Assembly (NCBI GenBank): GCA_039621445.1 | Contig: CP154957.1 | Location: forward strand, 31,762,399-31,826,398 | Direction: 5' to 3' | From: Euglena gracilis | Lineage: Eukaryota > Euglenida > Euglenophyceae > Euglenales | DNA length: 64,000 nucleotides | Shown here: positions 1 through 10,125 of the stretch, one piece after another | Layout: each line of letters opens with the position of its first letter | Position numbering within the stretch: position 1 is the stretch's first letter | Notes under the pieces: model-generated | The model's database searches: none | The model's input: the letters and a program-made list of their open reading frames with translations, nothing else | What the model was told of the DNA's origin: nothing | Program-made: the position numbers and the translations under genes

Positions 1-1800
1 TTTCGAGAATTTTCGTGCTCCGAAAATTCGTCCGCCTTGGCCCCTTGTGCGTTTTCCAGCTGCTTCAACTGAAAATAATGTGTATTTATTATCTGGCACC
101 CCGAGGCATCTGATTTTGGCTCACATCATGTCCAGGTCAGAGTTGCAATAAAAAAAAAAACACGCACACAGGGAGTTTCTCTGTATCGCTTGAGTTCTGA
201 TCCAACCTGATTCTGCAAGGAATTTTCATGAAGGTATTTTGCTTGATTGACACAGCAACCCTTTGGTTTGTGAGTCCCTGGTCCAGAACTTGTTCCATGG
301 TTCCTTTGGCCTTTTGCATCAATAACAAAATATTCCTGTCACCCATGGCAATGATACAATTGATTGTCCGTCACCGATCATGGCGGCGTAACAAACACAA
401 AAGAGTGGAAGAAAAAACTGTGGGAATGCTACGGGAAAAATATGGGAAATTTTCAATTTTGGAGAATTTAATTTTCGGGAAACTTCAAAAATTCATTGTA
501 ATGAAATTTTTTCCAGACAACTGCGGTCCCTGTGACGGCCCGAAAATGTGTTCTTTGCACATCTCATTGTGTGATGGCTGTTCCCTGACCATTCATCTGT
601 AATCTGCCCTCCTGACAGTGTCCATTGCCTTTGATGGTACTTCAAAGAGGCGTTTGAAAGGTGCAGTGGGAGAAAATTATGGGAAAATTAACCGCATAAC
701 CATCCCTAACGTGGAGCTGGACAGAAGCCAAGAGACGAAATAGGCGGGTATCCACCTAAAGAAAATGACTTGTGAGTTGGCTACTGACAACAACAACAGC
801 TGACTTTTAGCCTTACACTGATGAGTTGGGAATGGGAGAGGGGGTTTGTAGAATTGTTGTTGAGGGATGGAGTGTAAAGGCACCCCCCCCCCTGACCAGG
901 AGGGGGATCGGGAGACGCCCCCCACCTAAAAATAGCGCGGCCCAAGTGATCGAGTTTCGGCCCTTCGTGAAGCGCTGGGCCGAAAATTTTTGGACGCTTT
1001 TGGGCAAAATTTTGTCAAAAAAAGTTTCAAGCAGGCAGGCAGGCAGGCAGACGGACAGACACACAGGACAACAGGACTTTGTCCATTGCCATGCCAAGGC
1101 ACACCTTCCCAATCTGGGGACGAAAATGGCGGCCAAACAATAAGCGGTTGATGAGAGTGGTCACCGTCATCATGAATGCTGCCCCCTCTCCAGTGTCCAA
1201 CTGAACGTCAGTACGTTGGGCGTGGTCGTATCCTCTCCCTCTGGCCTTCACATGCTCAGGTCCCGAGGTGCTTCTGGAGCTGCCGTTGACAAGCCGCGTC
1301 ATGGCACCCAAGGCCAGAGGACAGCCTGCGCGGCTTTTGGTCTCAAATCGACACTCCGCTTTAGATGGTGGCTGGTCTCATTTTCTTTTGTCTGTTTTTT
1401 TTTTGCTGCATACACCCGGTCAAACTGCATCTTTGAACTCCCTGATTTTTAGAACAGGAAAGGCAATGGGCATACAGAAATGATCATTCAAATCAGGATG
1501 CCAAATTGTAATTTTCGGGGAGGAAAGGTTTCATGAAAATTTTCAAAAAAAGGCAACAAAAAGAGAAAATAAGACAAAACATAAGGCGTCACAATTTTGA
1601 AAAAGCTTGTGTGTGTTACATAACGTGCGTTTTTCTGAAACATAGAAGTTAAGGTAAACAGTGGTATTCAATGTACAGACCTCCCATTAATGTAAAACTG
1701 TGGACAGGATTCAAAGATCGCCGACGGAGGCAGGATACCACACCCAACTGTGAGGGGTACAACACTTGAGGCAGAAAAGGCAGAAAAAGACCCATCCCTG
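1..1800. other. Mostly noncoding sequence with weak minus-strand exon candidates
   Basis: No protein family is recognised here. Two minus-strand stretches read like coding sequence without matching anything I know: about 210-346 (contains NILLLMQKAKGTMEQVLDQG) and about 1140-1310 (contains YDHAQRTDVQLDTGEG). They lie downstream of the kinase-like exon at 1.8-2.0 kb and could be later exons of the same gene. The rest holds a short GGCA repeat (about 1030-1055), oligo-C runs near 885 and AT-rich spacer at 1480-1650. Confidence 0.3.
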
Positions 1801-1821
1801 TGGCTTTGTAGGTTACCTCAC

Positions 1822-2040
1822 CAAACGACCACACGCTGTAATCTGGGCAGAGCCTCATCGGCAAACAGAGACTTCCGGCACAGGGCAGGGGGCGCCGGCA
1901 CGCGCGCCATCACACTGCCCCGCGCCATCTCCGGGGACCCGAACATCCCGGACCGCACCGAGCGGGGAACGCTCTTGGGGTTCGCCGGAACCACGACCGG
2001 TTTGGGCTCTGAAGAGTGGAGGCGGGACCGGCGTTGAGCG
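1822..2040 (-). CDS. Candidate exon(s) of a protein-kinase C-lobe
   Basis: Two minus-strand reading frames meet here. The upstream frame (about 2035-1890) contains GMFGSPEMARG, which resembles the GTxxYMAPE(M) activation-loop end of protein kinases. The other contains DYSVWSFGEV, resembling the DVWSFG motif of helix F, and is followed by a good GT donor (exon end at 1822, then GTGAGG). Spacing between the motifs fits a kinase only if a short stretch of about 50-60 nt is spliced out, which I could not place. The N-lobe, catalytic loop and DFG were not found. The similarity may be fortuitous, so this is a hint rather than an assignment. Confidence 0.33.
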
Positions 2041-2365
2041 TCACCCAGCCAAACCCCTTCCCTCCCTTTCTCCCCAGTTCAAACCTGGCGGTAAACCCCA
2101 CCACTTAGAACACTGCCCCTCCCCCGACTCATAAACCCCCTCCCCCTGAGGACCAACAGAAGACTTTTAACCTCCCTGTCCCCTGTGAAAGAAAAATGTA
2201 TCCCCCCCCCCACATGTCAACCCCGCCTTCGGCTGACCCATCAAACCAGATCCTGTATACCCCCGGGAGTTTGTCACTGGGTGGGGGGGGGGACGGACGA
2301 CTGAAGGGTGGGCTCAACGCCGACCACAGCGGGCAGCGGCCCAGCGGCGGGGGCTGCACCACGAG

Positions 2366-2431
2366 GCACTGGTCGCACCGCCAGTGGGCGTCGCCGCAGT
2401 CCCGGCACGGCAGCGTCGCAGACTGCTGCAC
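2366..2431 (-). CDS. Cys-rich exon candidate (C-x2-C-x6-C-x2-C)
   Basis: The minus-strand frame reads CRDCGDAHWRCDQC, a four-cysteine knuckle pair that could bind zinc. The surrounding sequence is G/C-run repeat, so exon limits are unknown. It lies between the kinase-like exon and the last NmrA-like exons and could belong to either. The call rests only on cysteine spacing. Confidence 0.25.
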
Positions 2432-2689
2432 GATGGGTCCCCACCAGATCTGACTGTCGGGGTTCCTGGGTATCCCCCCCCCACTCGAGTGGTCACTGCC
2501 GCCAAGTTACGAGGAGGGGCCAAAAATCCTGTGAAGCGAGTTTGGATGGGGCTATGGAAATAGAAAAATGAACGTGAATTTTTGGAAAATAAAAACAGGA
2601 AAGAATTTCACTGCAAAAAAAAGTTGACGTCGACTCATTTCACCAGCGGTGTGTAATATTATGTCGGGGAGGGGGCTCTATGGGATACA

Positions 2690-2845
2690 GTCAGCTCTTG
2701 CTCTGGCTGCTGACCCGTCAGACAATGAAAATCGTCCGTCATGACAGGTTTGACCTCCGCCAGCTGCTTGAGCCGTTTGAAGGCATGCCAGCGGCTCGGA
2801 GACGCACTGCCGAGGTCCGGTGCACTCCGGCTGGGGGCTTGGGGC
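2690..2845 (-). CDS. Candidate exon of the tandem NmrA-like gene, module 3
   Basis: The minus frame contains SPSRWHAFKRLKQLAEVKPV followed by MTDDFHCLTG and has coding-like composition. It lies just downstream of the module-3 Rossmann start (2912-3420), where a beta2-alpha2 region would be expected. No catalytic residues are identifiable, and boundaries are approximate. The frame is open through the flanking low-complexity DNA, so the limits were judged from composition. Confidence 0.4.
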
Positions 2846-2911
2846 TGCAGGTCCCACCTGTGCACTGCCCAACCAATTTGAGGATGGGTCGAGTGGCTTT
2901 GCCATTCAAAG

Positions 2912-3420
2912 AAGCCCAGGCCGGGCCGCGGCGTCGGTGGGCCCGTGGAGGTCCATGGTCTGGAGCAGGGGTTTTTTTTAAGACCGGGGGGGGGGAGGGG
3001 GGGCCCCCCCCACCCACCCGCCCCCCGGGGGGGGGGGGCCGGGGGGGGGGAGGGGGTCCCGGGGGACCCACAAAAAATGGCCGAAAAATCGCGAAAAGTG
3101 CTAAAAATAGAATTTTTTCGGCGCCTGCGGCGCCGAAAAGTATATCCCACCCCCCTCCGGGGGGACCCCCCCCCCGGGGGGAGGGGGTCCGGCGGACCCA
3201 CCCACCCTACCCCCCCCTCCCCCCCCCCGGGGTCCAAACCTAAAAAAATCCCTGGTCTGGAGCACGTCCAGGGCGGTGCGCACGGCCGGCCCAGTGATGG
3301 CGACGGCGCACCGCGTCGGGGGGCCGGCCGGGGCCGGGGGCTGCAGGACGCTTTGGCGGAGCGGGGCTGCCGCCCGGCGTGGCCTCCCGTGGGAGGAGTG
3401 GGCGGGTCTGGGCTGGATTG
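2912..3420 (-). CDS. NmrA-like module 3 start, interrupted by an inserted element used as an intron
   Basis: The minus frame from about 3420 to 3255 ends in CAVAITGPAVRTALDVLQT, a Rossmann beta1-turn-alpha1 pattern like the module 1 and 2 starts, but with TGPAVRTA in place of GxxGxxG. A 289-bp element (2966-3254) follows. Removing the element plus one copy of its 8-bp duplication continues the frame as LQTMDLHGPTDAAA down to about 2912, before a stop (TGA), so another splice site must occur there. The exon therefore consists of about 3263-3420 and about 2912-2957. The family call rests on the module repeat; the intron call rests on the target-site duplication. Confidence 0.5.
2966..3254. mobile_element. 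MITE family A, 8-bp TSD, acting as a nonconventional intron
   Basis: The element starts CAGGGGTTTTTTTT and ends AAAAAAATCCCTG, an imperfect terminal inverted repeat. It is flanked by perfect 8-bp direct repeats GTCTGGAG (2958-2965 and 3255-3262). The interior has G and C homopolymers and a GGCGCC-type hairpin at about 3120-3135. Its 8-bp duplication and CAGGG/CCCTG ends resemble hAT-superfamily non-autonomous elements. It has no coding capacity. It lies inside an NmrA-like exon. Read on the minus strand, CAG falls at +4 and CTG at -8 when the intron takes 3 nt of one duplication and 5 nt of the other. Confidence 0.85.
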
Positions 3421-3681
3421 GAGCATGGCCCGCCCCAATGCTCAACGCTGCTCGTTCCTGGGTCAGCCTTTCAGCTCCCATTGAAAGGACAGAATCGGGG
3501 GACCAGCCAGGACTTCAAGCAAATGTTTCATTTTTTTTTGAGAAAACCACCTTCGGAACATGCCATAAGTGGTTTGTTCTTAAGTTCACTGGCAGCTGGT
3601 TCCTGTTACAAGCATCACACAAAAAGAACGTACACGTCGCCTTTGACAGCTTGCAAAATGGTCACCACAAAACAACCTTCT

Positions 3682-4007
3682 TCCGGAACATAATTCACTT
3701 TGTGAGCCCCCCCCCCTTGGGGGGGCACCTTTCTCTGGGCCCACCCACTTTTTCGAAAACCCCCCACCCACGACCCCCCCCCACCCATCCATTCACCAAA
3801 CCAAAAAACCATCCACCCATCCAGTCAGAATCCAAAATCGGACAAGAACACTGAAAAAAAAATTGGCCCGGCCTTTGGCTGGCAAAAACCTGCCCATTGG
3901 CGCACCCCACCCCCAGAGGGAGGGGGGGGGGGGCACAACCCACCCACCCACTCTCCCACCCACCCCAGGGGGGTCGCACAGGGGTTACGTGAATCAATGT
4001 TCCGGAA
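3682..4007. mobile_element. Inverted-repeat element, family F
   Basis: The ends are inverted copies: CCGGAACAT, two or three variable bases, then ATTCAC on the left, and its reverse complement on the right. The interior is rich in CCCACCCA and oligo-G/C runs. A related sequence occurs at about 10940-11165 (starting ATTCACTTCGTGACC). No target-site duplication is obvious. It lies in an intron or spacer of the NmrA-like gene. Confidence 0.55.
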
Positions 4008-4489
4008 CACAGCAAGAGGAAAAGTTGTTGAATTCCAAAGGCAGCACTGCTGTTGACGCCCAACAACTGAGGATCGGACTGGACCAGCAACCGAAGACCG
4101 GAAGGAGGACCGACCGGAGGCTTGTGAGGGGTCGGACGACGCCGGGCCATCCGCTGTTCCCAGAACTGTACAGGGAAGCCTGGTGCCGCACACAATTTTC
4201 ACCAAACCTGGGGGGGGGAGGGGGCACTTCCACAATTCCAAAAGCTACCCAATCACTTTCTTCCACAAAACCATTCAATCACCGAGGGGAGGATCGGCCA
4301 CTCAGGGGAAATAACCATAAATGTGACCATATGAAGAAAATGGCGTAAAAATAAAAAAATAATATTTTTTTCCCCCCAGGGGCATTGAGCCAAATCCATT
4401 CACTCACTCTGAAAATGCCAGTCAGTCAGTCACCCCTCCCCCAAGGGGTCGGCAGTGTCCAAATGAATGCCCACCACCCATAGGTTTTC

Positions 4490-4660
4490 CGGGACTCCCG
4501 TTCAGCCCTGGTTGCGCCGCATAGCCACGCAGAGGGGGTGAGCAGGCCGCTCTCTGCGGAGTGGCGCCAAAACTCGATGGGGCCGTCCAGTGCGGAGAGC
4601 GCCGAGAGGCGGGCGGAGTACGGCGGGCAGGCGGAGCCCGCCCAGGAACAGGGTTTGGTC
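4490..4660 (-). CDS. Candidate exon: C-terminal part of NmrA-like module 2
   Basis: The minus frame includes YSARLSALSALDGPIEFW and continues as RHSAESGLLTPSA. This fits the segment near the end of NmrA-like domains, where a helix resembling 'laaalSaaLGrpieyv' follows the last beta strand. It lies immediately downstream of the exon carrying the preceding part of module 2 (about 5520-5859). Boundaries are uncertain and no splice sites were resolved. Confidence 0.45.
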
Positions 4661-4951
4661 AACCCCCAGAAGAGGAAATCCTCTTGAAATAAAAATGCAT
4701 CAAAATGTGATGGTTTTGTTTCAAAAATGGACATGAATGATGACGCAAAGGAGTGAAACAAATTGCATATTCTGGTTTTGACTGAAAAAAAAGCAAACTT
4801 CTGTGCAGTGAATTTGGTTTGCACGCAAGAAAACAAACAAAAAGTGAATACAGTGCTAAAACCTTTGTGATGTTCCTCGGATGCAGTTTTGGGTGGTTAA
4901 ATTAAAACTTAATAAAGTTGTAAAAAGTGAAACAGTGAGACATATCCTGAC

Positions 4952-5338
4952 CAGGGTTCGATATAAGGACAGGTGGGGGGGGTGGTCCGGACCCCCCCTG
5001 CGGGCCAGGGGGGGGGGGGGGGGGGGGGGGGACACCCCCCACCTAAACAGGTGCGCGGTCAGGGTGGCCGAAAATTTTTGACCCCCCAAAACGACCAAAA
5101 GTGCACTTTTTGGGCAAAAATGTGCCAAAAATGCAAAAAATTTTCGGCGCGAAGCGCCGGAGGAAAAAATTGACCCTTTTGGGGGGGGGGTCCCGGGAAC
5201 CCCCCCGAGGGTCGGTCCGTACCCCCTGGCAGGTTGGGGGGGGGGACCGGGCCCCCCCCCCTGCGGGCCAGGAGGGGGGGGGGGGGGGGGGACACCCCCC
5301 CACCTAAACCATGTACGCCCTCCTTATATCAAACCCTG
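4952..5338. mobile_element. MITE family B with perfect 8-bp TSD
   Basis: The termini are CAGGGTTCGATATAAGG and CCTTATATCAAACCCTG, inverted with one mismatch over 17 bp. Direct repeats ATCCTGAC flank it at 4944-4951 and 5339-5346. The interior has long G runs, two CCACCTAAAC-type segments and a GGCGCGAAGCGCC hairpin near 5146. A second copy is at 11574-11999. It is non-autonomous with no ORF of its own. The 8-bp duplication suggests hAT-type transposition. Confidence 0.88.
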
Positions 5339-5519
5339 ATCCTGACACGCCAAGTTGCTCTTTGCCTTTGCGCAAATAGTGCAATGATAGTGGCAGAAAC
5401 AGGTATAGAATGGCAGGTTGGAATCTGGCATCAAACCCTGCCTACGAACCACGAGAGAACGGCCCTGTATGGCCCGGTGCCAGTGGTCCACTGGGGAGGG
5501 CTTGGGCCAAGGCCCCGCT

Positions 5520-5859
5520 TGAACCTTCCACTCGCACCACAGCAGCGAAGACAAAGCAGGGGCTCGGTCAGGCTGGCCCCCTCGAGCCGGATGGACGGCA
5601 CGGCGAGGGCGGGGGTCAAGGCCGGAAACCGGTCCCCGACGCGGTGGTCCAGCAACGCGGCGGCGGCCGCCGCCGCCACGTCCCCCACGCGAAGCCACGC
5701 AGCGGACACATCACGCAGCTTGCAGAGCAGCCCTGCGTTGCCCGCCTGGACGTCGGCGTGGAACTGGCGCAGGAACAGCGGCGTTGGGGCAGCCCGCAGC
5801 AGCACGCAATCCACCTCCGCACTTGCCCGCAGGGCCCCCGGGGAAAGCAGGGCCGCCAC
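5520..5859 (-). CDS. NmrA-like module 2, central/C-terminal exon
   Basis: The frame gives VDCVLLRAAPTPLFLRQFH, then SAAWLRVGDVAAAAAAALLD and a segment ending near GDRFPALT. This matches the NmrA/atypical-SDR order: strand with '(v)vLRp', a loop, 'D(v)A...aa..L', and the strand ending in 'lTG'. The upstream border is exact: the exon begins at 5859 after a 38-nt GT-AG intron, phase 0. The 3' border near 5520 is approximate. The exon is very GC-rich compared with flanking introns. Function cannot be inferred beyond a probable NAD(P)-binding-fold protein. Confidence 0.62.
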
Positions 5860-5897
5860 CTGTGCCGGGCGTCGGTGCGGGGTGAGGGGTGACAAAC
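5860..5897 (-). other. Very short (38-nt) GT-AG intron
   Basis: On the minus strand the interval starts GTTTGTCACC and ends CGGCACAG. Removing it joins the upstream frame (ETAERSLLSRVPRG) to the downstream one (VAALLSPGALRAS) in phase 0. Without removal the two good NmrA-like frames are out of register. A frameshift in the assembly is the alternative. Confidence 0.55.
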
Positions 5898-5962
5898 GCC
5901 CCGGGGGACTCTGCTCAGGAGGCTGCGTTCTGCCGTCTCGTACGCCTGGGCCCATGACACGT
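5898..5962 (-). CDS. NmrA-like module 2, small internal exon
   Basis: The 65-nt exon encodes DVSWAQAYETAERSLLSRVP, corresponding to the 'w...K..aE..L' helix of NmrA/SDR proteins. Its acceptor is AG at 5964-5963 and its donor GT at 5897. The preceding conventional intron (6168-5963) is phase 1: its first base completes the Asp codon. That phase match is what fixed both ends. Confidence 0.6.
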
Positions 5963-6168
5963 CTGCCGTAGGATACAGCGATGCACGCAACCCTGCGTTT
6001 TCCACGGGCCAACACAAAGGCTGTTGATTGCTGTGTTGCATAACAAAAGGTTACATTTTCAAAGAGAGCAAGAAAACCGACAGAAAATGGAAAGGTGGCA
6101 ATCATTTTGGGGTGCCAATAATGCACTGTCATAAGAAGGCAAGGAAGGCTTAACAATCCGAACGTTAC

Positions 6169-6440
6169 CAGGGTGAGGTGCAGCCATGAGCCCGGCAAAC
6201 ACCACCCGGCGAACCCCCATCGACGGGGCCAGTTTGGCGAGGAGGTGGACGGTGCCCTCCAGCGCCGCCGCGTCCATCTCCTCGTCCCCGGCACAGTACA
6301 GCACCGCCCACGCCCCCTGCAGCGCCTGGCGCACCGCGGCGGTGGGGGGCACCCCGGTAGTTGCCAGCGCCTTCACCTCCAAGGGTACCGCCGTCTCCAC
6401 CGCCAGGGAATGCAGCCTGGGAGACAGGTGGGGACAGGTA
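6169..6440 (-). CDS. NmrA-like module 2 exon (GVRRVVFAG strand)
   Basis: The frame reads VRQALQGAWAVLYCAG, then AALEGTVHLLAKLAPSMG and VRRVVFAGLM. This is the classical NmrA/SDR progression: 'l..al.G.d.V....', a helix with 'G....l..a...GV', and the strand 'kRvVf.s'. The 3' end is exact (CCTG then GTAACG at 6168). The 5' limit is about 6440. The next exon in frame is 5962-5898. Confidence 0.68.
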
Positions 6441-6504
6441 CGGGATGGCCTGAGGGGGGGGTTGACCCCCAGGATGGGGTGGGGGAGTCGGCCCCCCCAC
6501 CATA

Positions 6505-6832
6505 CCATTGCTGACCGACCGGGGGGGGGGGGGGTTACTTTCCACTTTCAAAAAACCAGTCAGTCACTTTTTGAAAACCAGTCACCCACTCCCTACCCGG
6601 TCACTTTGGGTTGGTCACTTTGGCCACTTGGGACAAAATGGCCCAAAATCAACGGATTTTCGACAAAAATCCCAAAAAAAATTTCGGCGCCTTCAGCGCC
6701 GGGTGGCCACTTTCAGCCGTTCCTGGCTGACCTCCCGTAATGTCTGGAGCCAAAAAACCAATCAGTCACTCTGAAAAACCCAGTTAGTCACCCCCCCCCT
6801 CGGGGTGGGGTCGGACACACCTTAAGCAATGG
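6505..6832. mobile_element. Inverted-repeat element family D
   Basis: The left end is CCATTGCTGACCGACC and the right end contains CTTAAGCAATGG, so the tips are inverted. The interior repeats the phrase CAGTCAGTCACTTT near both ends and has a GGCGCC-TTCA-GCGCC hairpin near 6690. Related copies are at 32194-32544, 39975-40260 and 60821-61173. No clear target-site duplication was found. It lies in the intron between the module-2 exons at 7.4 and 6.4 kb. Confidence 0.65.
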
Positions 6833-6948
6833 CATGCCCCCCACCCACCACCCACAGGGTCTTGGGGATTTCCGTACAGCAGGAGGTTTCTTTCGTGCCT
6901 CTGGAAATAACCACCACAAGTTTCAAACCTGGAACCAATCTGCGTTCC

Positions 6949-6951
6949 ACA

Positions 6952-6982
<31 letters not shown>

Positions 6983-6987
6983 GCGCG
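6949..6987. repeat. (CA)n-(CG)n microsatellite
   Basis: A CA dinucleotide run passes directly into a CG run of similar length. This is a compound microsatellite and possible Z-DNA former in an intron. Confidence 0.95.
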
Positions 6988-7349
6988 TCCCAACTGGTCC
7001 ACATAGTCGTCAATTGGGCTCTGGTCACTGAAGCTGAGGAAGAGATTGGTGGGCTTCAATCATTTCCTTGTTATCTTTTTGGCAGATTAGCAGAACTCAG
7101 AATGGGGACAATTGCATTAATGAGCTCCACAACCGTGGACCGTTTATTTTCATGATCCACAGATATCGAAATCAAATGGGGTGTTGAAAACGAAGCTTTT
7201 AGGGTTCACGCATTGTCAGACCTTAGGATTCCTCAGCCATGCCAAATCGGCGGTATAGGAAAGAGCTAATGTTTTGAAATCTGCCAATGGCGCAAGTGGA
7301 TTCAGGTTGATGAATTCAGACAGGTCACGTTCAAGATCGAGGCACACCG

Positions 7350-7640
7350 CTGTACGCACATCCGCCGGTGGGCCGCAGTATGGGGCCGGACCATCGCCCG
7401 CAACCGCTCCACCCGCTCCCCCAGCAGCCGGGCCACCACCGCCACGCCGGCCGCGCTGTCCGCGTTCCACACCACGACCCCGCCGCACGCCGGCTCCGGC
7501 GGGCGACCGTCGCAGAAGGCGGCGAAAGTGGTCGGGGGCCGGCCCAGGATGGCCTGCAGGGCGTCCGTCGGCTGCTGTCCCTGCGTCCGCAGCGGACAAT
7601 CGCCTGAGAGCCTCCACTCCCGGGGGGGGGGGGTATACAA
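7350..7640 (-). CDS. Junction exon: end of NmrA-like module 1 and start of module 2
   Basis: One open minus frame contains LQAILGRPPTTFAAFCDG, matching the C-terminal 'laa.lGrp...f.ef' helix of NmrA-like domains. It is followed directly by GGVVVWNADSAAGVAVVARL and LGERVERLRAMVR, matching a new Rossmann beta1-alpha1-beta2 start. Two modules therefore meet in one exon, which is the strongest evidence that they belong to a single polypeptide. The nucleotide-binding motif is NADSAAG rather than GATGxxG. Splice borders are approximate; an (AAG/TGC)-poor intron with a G run near 7625 precedes it. Confidence 0.65.
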
Positions 7641-8829
7641 CAAGTTTAAAAAAGCACAAAAAGTGCAAAAGATGCAAAAAAAATGCAAGTTGTATGTAAA
7701 TTCCTTTGGGAGCCCAGGATGTTCATTTTCCACTGGAGAGGACTATTTCAGATACTCAGGGAAAATTTTCAGTTTGCAACAATAACAACATTATTTTATT
7801 ATGCAACAGGGTGCATGTTTTGGGAAACTGAATGTACTGTTCTTTAACAGGACACATAAAAGCGTAAACAGAACAACTTTTTCAAAAAAACTGCCAAAGA
7901 ATCAACAAAAACACCAAAAAATACCACACCAAAAAAAAGCGTGGTGCAAACTTGCACAAAATGACATGGTTGGTTTGCCCAGTTGCACGCACTTGTAAAC
8001 CCTCCCCTCAAATGATACCCCTCCCATAAATAAGTAATAAATGACATTCCCCCCCCCCCCCCCGGTCTGACTTCGTCGACCGAGTTAATACCCCCCCCCC
8101 CCAATTCTCGGGCCGACGACCTGGAAAAATACTATTATTTCTGATGATAAATTACGGGGGAAATGATTTTTCCGGATCATCTGGCCTCTAAAAATCAAAT
8201 TACATGGAAAAAATACAATAAAAGACCCCAAAGCGGGTTCTGAGTGCTATTTCAGTTCCTATAGGATTTCTAAAAATTTTGGGGATCATCCCCCCCCTCG
8301 GGCTAGGACTTTGGGCGAAAAAATAATACATCAGAGGTATAGTTTTTGGGAGGAGGGTTTATTTCACTATGCAACTACTGTAAATATGAAATGGTGAAAT
8401 GTCCAAAAATGTGCATTTGCAACTTCATCTGGTGGTAGAATATTTTTCCTGTGCAATGGCCCCCCAAAAAGGGGTCGAGGTCCTCAAATCAAAAAAACCA
8501 ACACTTTTCTTGACTCACGAGCAGGTGACAAAACTCACACTGGCTAGGCACCCCTCCTGGTCTCCATAGATTTCCACTCACCGGGTTTTACACCCGCTGC
8601 AGTCTAGCCCTCCTCAAACTGGGCTGTATTGGAAGGCCTGATGAGGGGGAGGGGTCAGCCCCCCCCCCCCAACCACAGCACCGCGCAAGGAAAATTCCTT
8701 CGGCATCAAAGGAAAATCTTGGCCTAAAATATCGGCGTCGGCAAAACACGGGAAGACCTGGTGGGGGGGGGTCGACCCTCCCACCAGGGGTCTGACTTAA
8801 AGGTCTAAGGGGGTTCCCGTCCAGCCCTG

Positions 8830-9070
8830 TCCCCCAAGGCATGGCCATTGCAAATCCTCAAGCAACAGCCCAGCCAGCTTCACCACCTCCGCCTGGCGGG
8901 CCAGCACTCGCCGCCGGCAGGGCACCGCCGGCCGGCGGGCGATGGACTCCGCCCCGCGGGGGGTGCGGGGGCTGGGCGGGCCCCCAAGGCAGCCAAGGTT
9001 GGGCTTCGGGCCCACCGCGGCCCCCAAGCCCAGCGCGACCTGCATCCCTGCGGAGCACGGCAGGTGGCGG
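8830..9070 (-). CDS. Candidate exon within the NmrA-like gene
   Basis: This GC-rich minus-strand block has three open frames. The best contains MQVALGLGAAVGPKPNLG and LARQAEVVKLAGLLLEDLQ. It lies between the module-1 exon at 10011-10125 and the junction exon at 7350-7640, where the last part of module 1 would be expected. The frame choice is uncertain and no family match is claimed. GC content and absence of long homopolymers set it apart from the surrounding intron. Confidence 0.35.
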
Positions 9071-9711
9071 ATGGAGAAGTGGGGGCACCCAGGACAGCCC
9101 TGAAGCAAAAAATATATACTGTCCCAGCACAATCAATGCACAATCCACAGGAAAAGGGGCCAAAAAAGGCCATGTTTTGGTAAAAACTGGTCAACTGCGG
9201 GGGGGGAGTGGTTTCTGGCATCCTTGGACCTTTTGCCCTTCCACCCAAAACGTCAAAAAATGTGTTGTTTGACTTTCTTTTTTAATTTTTGAACCCATTT
9301 GAGCCCCAGGCCGGCAGTTGGCCAGCCCTCAGGCCTAAGGGCAGTCCTTAAAGGGTGGTCCTTGAAAAAAAATGGACCAAAATAAAATAAAACTTCCCAT
9401 CCTTTGTCGACCGCCCTCATTTACTGCCGCAAATGGTCCTGATGAAGAAACAATCAAGTTGGGGGGAATCCTTCTCTAACATAAGCACCAATGCACTTCT
9501 CGGGGACAAAGAACAGGGTATGATACAAAAGCCCTCATTCCAGAGTGTGCCCTAAATAATAGGGCGAGGAAGTAAGCAGGCTTTCAAAAAGATACCACAA
9601 AACAAAGGTTAAATGTTGCCTTGAAGAAACAAATTATGCTACACTAGTCCGCTGAACAGCCTTATATTTGGGGGATTGTTTCTCATCAACGCGGGACAGA
9701 ACGTTCACAAT

Positions 9712-9981
9712 CAGGGTTTTTTTTTGAGACGGTGGGCCCCCCCCCCCACCCACCCACCCCCTGGGGGGCCCCCGGGGGGTCCCGGGGGACCCACTAACTT
9801 TTCCCCGAAAATGGCCAAAAATCGCAAAAAAATGCCAAAATGGCACGCCTTCAAAAATTTTCGGTGCCTTTGGTATATCCCCCTCCCCCTGGGGGGACCC
9901 TCCCCGGGGGGGAGCTCGGCCGGACCCACCCACCCTCCCCCCCTCCCCCCCCCCCGGGGTCCAAGACTGAAAAAACCCCTG
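9712..9981. mobile_element. MITE family A, second copy, perfect 8-bp TSD
   Basis: The element begins CAGGGTTTTTTTTTGAGAC and ends GACTGAAAAAACCCCTG. It is flanked by TTCACAAT at 9704-9711 and 9982-9989. It has the same G/C-run architecture as 2966-3254 and 28520-28771, with a degenerated central hairpin (GGTGCCTTTGG). It lies inside the conventional intron that follows the exon 10125-10011. Confidence 0.87.
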
Positions 9982-10010
9982 TTCACAATACAAACATGCA
10001 ACAAACTCAC

Positions 10011-10125
10011 CTGAAACGGGCTCAGATCCCGTAATCCGAACCCTCTGATTCGGAAGTTCATCGCGCAACGCAACCACTGCCAGCGCCTCTGCAACGTCTT
10101 TCTGGGCGACGAACGGCACGGCGTC
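10011..10125 (-). CDS. NmrA-like module 1 exon (late beta strands)
   Basis: The exon reads DAVPFVAQKDVAEALAVVAL, then RDELPNQRVRITGSEPVS. This matches the NmrA-like pattern 'pfvd..DvA.a...al......n..v.ltGpe.vs'. Both ends are precise: it starts after a 96-nt nonconventional intron and ends at a textbook GT donor (TTTCAG then GTGAGT at 10010). It is 115 nt long. Confidence 0.72.

Noticed and set aside
2945-3484. Plus-strand ORFs rich in Gly/Pro through G/C homopolymers, and many similar ORFs elsewhere
   Set aside because: They are products of homopolymer runs in MITEs, lack homology, overlap minus-strand exons, and have no composition shift of their own.
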